Of a stretch of 14,044 nucleotides of DNA, positions 7,978 to 13,661 are shown piece by piece. Every line of letters starts with the position of its first letter. Position 1 is the first letter of the stretch. This DNA is from Archaeoglobales archaeon. Lineage in GTDB: Archaea > Halobacteriota > Archaeoglobi > Archaeoglobales > Archaeoglobaceae. Where the stretch lies: positions 1 to 14,044 of the forward strand of contig QMZF01000003.1 in the NCBI GenBank assembly GCA_003663055.1, in the 5' to 3' direction. The position numbers and the translations under genes are program-made. Below the pieces are notes generated by a model. It searched no databases and was not told where the DNA came from. It was given only the letters and a program-made list of their open reading frames with translations.

Positions 7978-9648
7978 ATGCTGCATATCAAGAACGGAAT
8001 TGTTATCGATCCAAAGAATGGGATTATTGGAGAAAAGATGGATATATTCATCAAAGATGGAAAAATCGTTGAAGAGGTAGAAGTTAACGGGTGTAAAACC
8101 ATTGATGCTAATGGAAAACTTGTCGTTGCCGGAGGAATCGATTTACATGCTCACATTGCTGGAGGTAAGATAAACACGGGCAGAGCTATGCGGCCAGAGG
8201 AAATGAGGCATGTTAGGCAAAAAACAGGCAAGTTTAGGGCTGCTGTAGGCAGAACCCTGCTTACTTCTCCAGCGATAGGATACGAGTACGCCAAAATGGG
8301 ATACACAACTGCAATCGAACCTGCAACACCCTCAATATACGTAATACACACTCATGAGGAGCTCGATTCCATACCGATAATCGATAAGGCTACGCTTCCC
8401 CTCTTTGGCAACTGGCACCCGGTTTTGAGGTATTCGGCTGACAAGGACATCGAGAAGCTGAAATCCTTTGTTGCGTGGGTATTGGAGAGAACTAAAGGCT
8501 ACGGAGTTAAACTCGTTAATCCTGGCGGCGTTGAAGCTTGGATGTACGGAGGTAACGTTAAGAGTATTGACGACACCGTTCCAGGATTTGGTGTTACGCC
8601 AAGGGAAATAATAACGTCGCTAATAGCTGCGGTTGAAGAGCTTAAGCTTCCGCACTCCGTTCACATCCACTGCAATAATTTGGGCATGCCCGGCAATTAT
8701 GAAACAACGATGGAAACGATAAAGCTAGCAAAAGGCTTTGAGAATGAAAGAAGACAAGTTCTTCACGTCACCCATGTGCAGTTCAACGCTTACACCGGGA
8801 GCTCGTGGAGGGATATTGGAAGCGGAGCTGAACACATAGCCAAGCTCATTAACAGCATGGACAACGTTACAATTGACATGGGTCAGCCGATATTTGGGTA
8901 TGCAACGACAATGACGGCAGACTGTCCGTGGCAATTCGAGTTACACAAAATTGCAAAGGCCAAGTGGTGCAACAGGGATATCGAGCTTGAAACTGGAGCT
9001 GGAATAGTTCCGTACGTTTACAGGCCAAAGAACCCCGTCAATTCGGTGCAATGGGCTGTCGGTTTAGAGCTCGGGCTTTTAGTAGATTCTGAGAAGATAG
9101 CAGTTTCAACGGATTATCCAAACGGTGGGCCCTTCACGTCCTACCCGTACATTGTTACGCTTCTTATGAGTAGGAAATTCCGCGAAGAAGAAATGAAGAA
9201 AGCTCATCCGTACATGGAGAAAGCTACATCTCTTTCTTCGATAGACAAGGAGAAGAGCCTCGAAGAAGTAATCACAATGACCCGTGTTACTCCGGCAAAG
9301 GTTCTTGGAATGGAAAATAAAGGCCATCTTGGTGTTGGAGCAGACGGAGACGTCGTCATCTACGACATAGACCCGCTGAACTACAGCTCAAACGACTGGC
9401 AGACGATACTTAAAGCATTCGAAAATCCGCTGTACACGATAAAGAGTGGAGAGATCGTAGTTAAGGATGGTGAACTCGTAGGCGAAACTTGGGGCAGAAC
9501 GTTCTGGGTTGATGCCAGAGCCGATACAACAACCGAAATTATTGAGGCCGATTTGGAAGAGTACTTCAACTACTATACGGTAAAGTGCTGTAACTACGGA
9601 GTTAAGGAAGCGTGGCTGCGGAACCCTGTACGCATCACCGCGGGGTGA
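7978..9648 (+). CDS. fwdA: Formylmethanofuran dehydrogenase subunit A (amidohydrolase)
   Basis: A 556-residue metal-dependent amidohydrolase that transfers formate made by FwdB onto methanofuran (or hydrolyses formylmethanofuran in the reverse direction). The dinuclear-metal site is complete. His57 and His59 lie in GIDLHAHIAGG, Lys178 in YGVKLVNPGG is at the position of the carboxylated lysine, His229 and His231 lie in PHSVHIHCNN, His263 and His266 in LHVTHVQFNAY, and Asp379 in STDYPNGGP. N- and C-terminal beta-sandwich segments (IKNGIVIDPKNG; GVGADGDVVIYDI) frame the barrel. Fourth-codon ATG 7978 is preferred over GTG 7969 on the basis of the ribosome binding site. It overlaps nothing but follows fwdB by one base. 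Confidence 0.95.
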   Translation: MLHIKNGIVIDPKNGIIGEKMDIFIKDGKIVEEVEVNGCKTIDANGKLVVAGGIDLHAHIAGGKINTGRAMRPEEMRHVRQKTGKFRAAVGRTLLTSPAIGYEYAKMGYTTAIEPATPSIYVIHTHEELDSIPIIDKATLPLFGNWHPVLRYSADKDIEKLKSFVAWVLERTKGYGVKLVNPGGVEAWMYGGNVKSIDDTVPGFGVTPREIITSLIAAVEELKLPHSVHIHCNNLGMPGNYETTMETIKLAKGFENERRQVLHVTHVQFNAYTGSSWRDIGSGAEHIAKLINSMDNVTIDMGQPIFGYATTMTADCPWQFELHKIAKAKWCNRDIELETGAGIVPYVYRPKNPVNSVQWAVGLELGLLVDSEKIAVSTDYPNGGPFTSYPYIVTLLMSRKFREEEMKKAHPYMEKATSLSSIDKEKSLEEVITMTRVTPAKVLGMENKGHLGVGADGDVVIYDIDPLNYSSNDWQTILKAFENPLYTIKSGEIVVKDGELVGETWGRTFWVDARADTTTEIIEADLEEYFNYYTVKCCNYGVKEAWLRNPVRITAG

Positions 9649-9652
9649 TGGT

Positions 9653-10360
9653 TTGCTGGTAATAAGACCAAGATCGGATTTCGAAGTCAACGTTGAAGCG
9701 GAAATAACGCCGGAACTTGCAACAAAGCCGGTTGAGGAGATAAGGCGGTTCAGGGTTTACTACGGCAACAGGTTAGTTCCTTTGGAGGAGCTGTTTGATT
9801 TAGAAAAGAAGGGTGATGAAGAGGTACTTATCCTTGAAGGAGACTTCAGCAGGGTTAAGTGGGTAGGAATGGGGATGCAGAGCGGCGAAATTATCGTAAA
9901 GGGCAACATTGGAGCTCACTGCGGAGCGTTCATGAAAGGTGGCAAAATCGTTATCGAAGGCAATGCTGATGACTGGCTTGGAGCTGAGATGGAGGGTGGA
10001 GAAATCATTGTAAAGGGAAATACAAGGCATCTCGTTGCCTGTCCGTACTGGGGAGACCTTGAGGGGATGAAGGGTGGAAAGATAACGATTGAGGGCAACG
10101 CAGGCAACTACATCGGCGAGAAGATGTGTGGCGGGGAGATTGAGATTAAAGGGAATGCGGGCGACTTCATTGGGACGGAAATGAAAGATGGCAGGATAGT
10201 GATTCACGGGAGTTGCGGGTACGTAGGCGGAGACATGAAGGGTGGAGAAATACTTATAGGTGGAAGTTTTGAGCTCGTCCCAGCGTTCGTGAAGATGGAA
10301 GACGGTTTTGTTGGAGATGTCAATGTGGGTGGGCAGGGGAAGGTGAAAGTGTTGAAATAA
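9653..10360 (+). CDS. fwdC: Formylmethanofuran dehydrogenase subunit C
   Basis: A 235-residue beta-helix subunit related to the C-terminal domain of glutamate synthase large subunit, believed to hold FwdA and FwdB together. About six or seven turns of a glycine-rich repeat (GGxIxIxGNAxxxxGxxMxxG) are visible from about residue 70 to 215, for example GGKIVIEGNADDWLGAEMEGG, GGKITIEGNAGNYIGEKMCGG and DGRIVIHGSCGYVGGDMKGG. The start appears to be TTG at 9653, four bases past the fwdA stop. GGGGTGAT at 9642-9649, which includes that stop, is the ribosome binding site, with only a three-base spacer. An ATG at 9648 is out of frame and closes after four codons. It is the last gene of the operon; a terminator follows directly. 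Confidence 0.93.
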   Translation: MLVIRPRSDFEVNVEAEITPELATKPVEEIRRFRVYYGNRLVPLEELFDLEKKGDEEVLILEGDFSRVKWVGMGMQSGEIIVKGNIGAHCGAFMKGGKIVIEGNADDWLGAEMEGGEIIVKGNTRHLVACPYWGDLEGMKGGKITIEGNAGNYIGEKMCGGEIEIKGNAGDFIGTEMKDGRIVIHGSCGYVGGDMKGGEILIGGSFELVPAFVKMEDGFVGDVNVGGQGKVKVLK

Positions 10361-10375
10361 CAAATTTGTTTTTTA
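10359..10375 (+). terminator. Palindrome plus T-tract after fwdC
   Basis: AACAAATTTGTT (10359-10370) is a perfect 12-base palindrome overlapping the fwdC stop, and it runs into TTTTATT. Archaeal termination generally needs only the T-tract; the palindrome may help. It marks the end of fwdDBAC. Confidence 0.6.
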
Positions 10376-10455
10376 TTCACATTGAACAAGATCAAACGAG
10401 GCTCAGTTAGCGGGATAATCCAGAGTTGAAAAGAGAAGGCAGGAGCGATTTGGTG

Positions 10456-10465
10456 GAAAGCTTTC
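10456..10465. repeat. Short palindrome upstream of the PIN gene promoter
   Basis: GAAAGCTTTC is a perfect 10-base palindrome about 25 bases upstream of the PIN gene TATA box. It could be an operator; at this length chance is not excluded. Confidence 0.25.
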
Positions 10466-10489
10466 TTCACTTTCACAATACCTGAAAAA

Positions 10490-10497
10490 TTTTTATC
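10490..10497 (+). promoter_or_regulatory. TATA box of the PIN gene
   Basis: TTTTTATC, preceded by an A-rich stretch (GAAAAA), is centred about 26 bases before the GTG at 10520. It indicates a leaderless message and supports the GTG start. Confidence 0.55.
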
Positions 10498-10519
10498 GCT
10501 TAACTTTTTACTTGTTTGC

Positions 10520-11035
10520 GTGCCAAGAAGGCAAGGGAAAAAGAGAAAAATCGAACCTCTTGGAACTCACTCTACCAGATATATTGATACAGATCATCTG
10601 ATTGCGTATATTTATAAAGAGAGGGATAAATACCCTCTTGTTAGGAAAATTAGTACTCTTGCACCTATAGTCATAGTTTCGATGGTGGTAATAGGTGAGG
10701 TTATTAATGAAATACTACAAAGGGAGAAAAGGAATGAGGAAATTTCTGAAAGAATTTATAAATTGGTGGAAATTATTAAAGTCATGGGAGCAGACATTCA
10801 ACCAGCGTCAGAAGAGGCTTTGAAGATAGCATTAAAATGTTTGGAAATAGATGATCGCCTTAAGCCAACTGATGCAGTCATATTTGCTCAAGCTCTATGT
10901 GATAAGGATTCTGTTCAACTTCTTACCTTTGATGATGTACTAACGACTTCACTCAGACTACAAGAATTTGAGGAAAAATTAAGAAAAGAAGGAAAAAGGT
11001 CACGTCGATTGAGGATTAGTCAAATTAAGTCATAG
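10520..11035 (+). CDS. PIN-domain ribonuclease (VapC-like)
   Basis: A 171-residue protein with a PIN fold, predicted to be a magnesium-dependent RNase. Acidic active-site candidates are D23/D25 in YIDTDHLIAY, E60 in VIGEVINEI, D118 in LKPTDAVIFAQAL and D138/D139 in LLTFDD, the usual four-acid layout. It has a basic N-terminal tail (PRRQGKKRK) and a basic C-terminus, possibly for RNA contact, and is longer than a typical VapC (about 130). No VapB-type antitoxin precedes it: the 159 bases upstream contain no good open frame. Start is GTG 10520, placed by the TATA box. Codon use is visibly more A/T-rich than in the fwd genes, hinting at acquisition. Its 3' end overlaps the convergent gene by 11 bases. 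Confidence 0.82.
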   Translation: MPRRQGKKRKIEPLGTHSTRYIDTDHLIAYIYKERDKYPLVRKISTLAPIVIVSMVVIGEVINEILQREKRNEEISERIYKLVEIIKVMGADIQPASEEALKIALKCLEIDDRLKPTDAVIFAQALCDKDSVQLLTFDDVLTTSLRLQEFEEKLRKEGKRSRRLRISQIKS

Positions 11036-11543
11036 CCTGTACTTCTTTGAGAATATTTCTTACGTAATTCTCGTCAATTTTTCTGAATCCCACTGTTAAA
11101 TCTCCTTTTAAGTCAATAACTTTCTTAACCACAAGTTCTTCAAGTTTATCTTTGGAATATACCCCCAAATTAGTCAAATGTTTATTTCTCTCCCATACAA
11201 AATGTGCTGTTGCTATAACCTCTAACTCCGCTGGAGTCTTACCCTTAACGAACTCCTTGAATTTTTCAAATTTATTTTTATCGTATCTGACTTTACTCAA
11301 ATCTCCTTGGAATTCCGGTAATTTGTAGTAGTCATCAGCTAAAGCGGACGAATACGGCCCTCTTAGGTACAAATTAAATGGGTAGTCGAACTTCATTCCA
11401 AATATCTCTTTGGCTATATACACATACTTTTGCAGTCTAACTCTACTCTCAAATGAGTTAATATTAAATTTGTGGATTTTAGCCTCTCTCAAAAGGTTTA
11501 CAAACTTTGCCAACTTCGATAACCTTTTGTCTTCTCCGGTCAT
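11025..11543 (-). CDS. YwgA/Panacea-like protein of unknown function
   Basis: A 172-residue protein resembling the YwgA family (COG3465), which shares a layout with Panacea/SocA (DUF4065) antitoxin-type domains. Residues 36-75 carry the recognisable core: RLQKYVYIAKEIFG, then YPFNLYLRGPYSSALADDYYKL, the RLQK...Y...RGPYS-x-L pattern. The rest is helical and charged, with no catalytic motif. Such domains act as neutralising or chaperone parts in some toxin-antitoxin systems, but this family has no proven role here. ATG 11543 has AGAGGT at about 8 bases upstream. It is transcribed toward the PIN gene and overlaps its last 11 bases. AT-rich like the PIN gene. Family assignment is from motif memory only. 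Confidence 0.65.
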   Translation of the reverse strand: MTGEDKRLSKLAKFVNLLREAKIHKFNINSFESRVRLQKYVYIAKEIFGMKFDYPFNLYLRGPYSSALADDYYKLPEFQGDLSKVRYDKNKFEKFKEFVKGKTPAELEVIATAHFVWERNKHLTNLGVYSKDKLEELVVKKVIDLKGDLTVGFRKIDENYVRNILKEVQAMT

Positions 11544-11582
11544 ACCATTTACCTCTTTTGTATATTTTAGTATGATTAGGTA

Positions 11583-11592
11583 GTATTTAACC
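11583..11592 (-). promoter_or_regulatory. Possible TATA box of the YwgA-like gene
   Basis: The minus strand reads GGTTAAATAC, which would start transcription near 11561 and leave a short leader containing AGAGGT. A second candidate, the AAAATATA at 11562-11569, would be only about 22 bases from the ATG. Confidence 0.35.
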
Positions 11593-11667
11593 TTTTATAG
11601 ATTTAGGGTATGGTGAAAGTATTCATTCATAAGTTAGGTCAAATAAAATCTTTCAATTATCACGTAG

Positions 11668-11811
11668 AAAAATTTACACCTTTCCAATTCAGTCCCTTCA
11701 CCACAGCCCAATGCAATATTTTGGCCTAGTACCTGCCGGTGGCAATTCTACACCTATCCGGATTATCACAGAGAAGGCGACTGGGTGGACGGGCCCTACT
11801 TATACAAATGA
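11668..11811 (+). other. G+C-rich tract in a 341-base gap: gene remnant or unannotated RNA
   Basis: The gap 11544-11884 contains no complete gene. Bases 11701-11800 are 54% G+C by hand count, against about 22% in the next 80 bases and about 32% in the 40 bases at 11601-11640. One plus frame is open from 11668 (just after a TAG) to a TGA at 11809-11811. It ends in a protein-like tail, CRWQFYTYPDYHREGDWVDG followed by PYLYK, but has no ATG, GTG or TTG at its beginning. A T-rich stretch follows immediately, as expected for the end of a plus-strand transcript. A TATA-like CTTTTATAG at 11591-11599 could start such a transcript near 11621. It may be the tail of a degraded gene or a structured RNA, since G+C-rich islands in AT-rich hyperthermophile spacers are often RNA genes. 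I recognise neither. Confidence 0.3.
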
Positions 11812-11812
11812 G

Positions 11813-11836
11813 CTAATTTTTATTTTTTTATTTTTA
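11813..11836 (+). terminator. T-rich terminator-like tract, plus strand
   Basis: Three runs of five to seven Ts separated by single As, directly after the TGA that closes the G+C-rich tract. The only annotated plus gene upstream (PIN) ends nearly 800 bases earlier, so this implies another plus-strand transcript ending here. Confidence 0.4.
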
Positions 11837-11872
11837 AGAAAATCGCTGAAGATGTACAGTTTGAGGAATTGC

Positions 11873-11887
11873 TAAAAATAAAAATCA
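11873..11887 (-). terminator. T-rich terminator of the ABC ATPase gene
   Basis: On the minus strand TGATTTTTATTTTTAG: two T5 runs begin immediately after the stop codon of the ATPase gene, typical of archaeal T-tract termination. Confidence 0.5.
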
Positions 11888-12649
11888 GTGTGAATCGCTT
11901 ATGTGCACGTGTTCTTCTAGCAATACCGCGGATTCTCCATACGCGTTTCTCAGAATTTCAAGTCTTAGTACTTCTTCTGGCTTACCGATTATGAAGTAAC
12001 TTCTGTTCAGTAGGGCTATAAGATCTGTGTAGGGGAGGAGAAGAACCGGATCATGGCTGGTAACTATTACGAGCTTTTTCTCTGCTATATCTCCTATGAG
12101 TTTTGCGAGTTCCACCTTGCCAAGAGGATCGACAGAGGAGAGAGGCTCGTCAAGCAGGAGTATTTCTGGTTCGTAAACCATCGTTCTTGCAAGCAAGACT
12201 CTCTGCCTCTCCCCACCGCTTAGTTCCCAAAAGCACTTGTTCCATCTGTCTCTAGGTAACTCGACCTCTTCAAGAACCTTTTTTGTTCTATCGATTTCAT
12301 CCTTCGTGGCGAATACCCTCGGCCACCTGTTCTCGTGTATTAGCAGCGAATTAAACACGACTTCCCAAGCCGTAACCGGGTAGATTCTATCTAGCGGTGT
12401 TATCTGGGGAACGTAGCCTACTAGCGGGCCAACCCTGCTCGGCTTCCCAGTGACATCCCTGCCGTTTATGAGCACCCTTCCACTGTCAGGCTTTACAAGA
12501 CCAAGGATTACTTTAAAAAGCGTTGTCTTACCTGCTCCATTGGGGCCTATTATCTGAACGAGTCTTGGGCCTTTAAGCTTCAGTGTGAGGTTAGATAGTA
12601 TGCTTTCTCCACCAAAGGTGAGGGTAACGTTTTCGATACTTATTTCCAT
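11885..12649 (-). CDS. Metal-ion ABC transporter ATP-binding protein
   Basis: A 254-residue ABC ATPase of the zinc/manganese (ZnuC-like) group that would energise the permease encoded divergently at 13658. All motifs are present: Walker A GPNGAGKTT (35-43), Q-loop Q82 in YVPQITPLD, signature LSGGERQR (143-150), Walker B ILLLDEP (163-169) and switch His199 in TSHD. The C-terminus is histidine-rich (EEHVHISDSH), as often seen in metal-importer ATPases. The frame opens at GTG 12667, but ATG 12649 is preferred: TTTATTAA lies 26-28 bases upstream and the extra six residues fall in the operator. Substrate metal cannot be read from the sequence. It is encoded apart from, but divergently controlled with, the binding protein and permease. 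Confidence 0.9.
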   Translation of the reverse strand: MEISIENVTLTFGGESILSNLTLKLKGPRLVQIIGPNGAGKTTLFKVILGLVKPDSGRVLINGRDVTGKPSRVGPLVGYVPQITPLDRIYPVTAWEVVFNSLLIHENRWPRVFATKDEIDRTKKVLEEVELPRDRWNKCFWELSGGERQRVLLARTMVYEPEILLLDEPLSSVDPLGKVELAKLIGDIAEKKLVIVTSHDPVLLLPYTDLIALLNRSYFIIGKPEEVLRLEILRNAYGESAVLLEEHVHISDSH

Positions 12650-12659
12650 AATGCATCTA

Positions 12660-12671
12660 GTGTGCACAGCT
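12660..12671. promoter_or_regulatory. Operator-like repeat copy A
   Basis: GTGTGCACAGCT, containing the palindrome TGTGCACA. It lies between the ATPase gene's TATA box (12673-12680) and its start at 12649. An identical 12-base copy is at 12693-12704. Binding here would block polymerase at the minus-strand promoter. Confidence 0.6.
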
Positions 12672-12672
12672 G

Positions 12673-12680
12673 TTAATAAA
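12673..12680 (-). promoter_or_regulatory. TATA box of the ABC ATPase gene
   Basis: TTTATTAA on the minus strand, centred about 27 bases from the ATG at 12649 and directly adjoining the TATA box of the opposite gene. Confidence 0.5.
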
Positions 12681-12689
12681 CTTTATAAG
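12681..12689 (+). promoter_or_regulatory. TATA box of the substrate-binding protein-permease operon
   Basis: CTTTATAAG, centred 26 bases before the GTG at 12711. It supports a leaderless GTG start for the binding-protein gene. Confidence 0.6.
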
Positions 12690-12692
12690 TCG

Positions 12693-12704
12693 GTGTGCAC
12701 AGCT
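12693..12704. promoter_or_regulatory. Operator-like repeat copy B
   Basis: GTGTGCACAGCT, identical to the copy at 12660-12671 and 33 bases away (close to three helical turns). It lies between the plus-strand TATA box and the start at 12711. A partial third copy, GTGTGC, is at 12709-12714 over the start codon. Likely binding site for a metal-sensing repressor; the regulator itself is not in the window. Confidence 0.6.
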
Positions 12705-12710
12705 ATCTGT

Positions 12711-13661
12711 GTGCGTGTTGTAAAGGCTGCGCTTGCATTAAGGGTTATAGCGATAGCAACCATCTTTATTGCGCTTAGTTTTACAGCGTGCGCTGAGAAC
12801 TTGCAGATCGTCGTCACCTTTCCGAATCTTAAGGAAGACGTTAGCCTCATTTCGTGCAACGACAGCATTACATCCGTAGCCCCAGCCGGTGTTGAACCCC
12901 ACAGCTATCAGCTAACTCCAGAAAACGTTAAAGTGCTTAAGAATGCAGATTTGATAGTTTCTACAGCCCACGCTCCCTTTGAAGTGAGAATTAGAGAGAT
13001 GGTAGAAAGAGGAGATGTCAAAGCCGAACTAATTGAGATTCCGGGCATACCTGGCATAAAAATTCTTGATAATCCCTCAACTGGACAACCAAACCTGCAC
13101 ATGCCCATCTACGATCCTGAAAACTACAAAACCTTCATTATGTATACTGCAGACGTTCTTTCAAGGCTCAACGCTGAAAATGCAGCAGAGTACAAGGCAA
13201 AAGCTGAAAGCGTAGTTAAAGAGGTGGATGAGATAGTCAAAGCCGTGCCAAAGCTGAATGCTGTTGCCGCAGCCGACATTCCATCGGCTCAGTATGCGGT
13301 TTCGTGGCTCAACGTAACGGTGAGGTATCTGGTCGTAAAGGAGCCGAGCTTACCTGCAACGCCCGAAGAGCTGAGGAGTATGGAGAAGGCAATGAAAAGC
13401 GGAGAAATTCAGCTTGCCGTAATTACGCGTTCAAATTCGAAGGCATCTTCAATGCTCGAAGAACTTGCAAAAGAAAACGGAGTTCCAGTTCTGTATGTAG
13501 AGTCGGCGGTTTCAGTAGAAAGCGTGCCGGAGAAACTGAAAAGTATTGCTGAAGAGGTCAAGGGAATTAAAGAGGTTGAAAAAACAGCAAAATCGCCTGG
13601 TTACGGTTTGCTGCTTGCCATCGTTAGCATGTCTATAGCATTGAAGGGTCTGAGAAGATGA
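12711..13661 (+). CDS. Metal-ion ABC transporter substrate-binding protein (ZnuA/cluster 9 type)
   Basis: A 316-residue extracytoplasmic metal-binding protein of the ZnuA/TroA class. The signal peptide is basic start RVVK, hydrophobic core to about residue 27, and then either signal peptidase cleavage after ACA or a lipobox-like TAC. Metal-ligand candidates are His64 in GVEPHSYQLTP and His130 in NLHMPIYDPEN, with an acidic residue, Glu264, in VLYVES. The third histidine of typical family members is absent: the matching segment reads AADIPSAQYAVSWL. A C-terminal hydrophobic helix (299-311) followed by KGLRR looks like a membrane anchor. The frame is open from 12585, but GTG 12711 is preferred because it is 26 bases from the TATA box and begins the signal peptide. 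Its stop overlaps the permease start (ATGA). Confidence 0.87.
   Translation: MRVVKAALALRVIAIATIFIALSFTACAENLQIVVTFPNLKEDVSLISCNDSITSVAPAGVEPHSYQLTPENVKVLKNADLIVSTAHAPFEVRIREMVERGDVKAELIEIPGIPGIKILDNPSTGQPNLHMPIYDPENYKTFIMYTADVLSRLNAENAAEYKAKAESVVKEVDEIVKAVPKLNAVAAADIPSAQYAVSWLNVTVRYLVVKEPSLPATPEELRSMEKAMKSGEIQLAVITRSNSKASSMLEELAKENGVPVLYVESAVSVESVPEKLKSIAEEVKGIKEVEKTAKSPGYGLLLAIVSMSIALKGLRR

Noticed and set aside
9800-10363. 187-residue open frame antisense to fwdC.
   Set aside because: It mirrors the glycine-rich repeats of fwdC, which keep the opposite frame open; no protein-like motifs of its own.
10204-10476. 90-residue minus-strand frame (MKVKKAFHQIAPAF...) starting in the spacer before the PIN gene.
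   Set aside because: GTG start with no promoter or ribosome site seen, and two thirds of it is antisense to fwdC; the spacer part alone is too short to defend.
10376-10489. Possible small RNA or tRNA-like segment (GGCTCAGTTAGCGGG) between fwdC and the PIN gene.
   Set aside because: The D-arm-like piece has no matching acceptor stem, anticodon arm or T-loop; no tRNA could be folded.
11650-11677. CTTTCAATTATCACG... resembles the end of an archaeal CRISPR repeat (CTTTCAAT).
   Set aside because: Only one copy exists in the window; no second repeat or spacer periodicity follows, so no array can be supported.
12585-12710. Longer start for the metal-binding protein, overlapping the ATPase gene by 65 bases.
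   Set aside because: It would place coding sequence across both TATA boxes and operators and bury the signal peptide; GTG 12711 fits promoter spacing and secretion.
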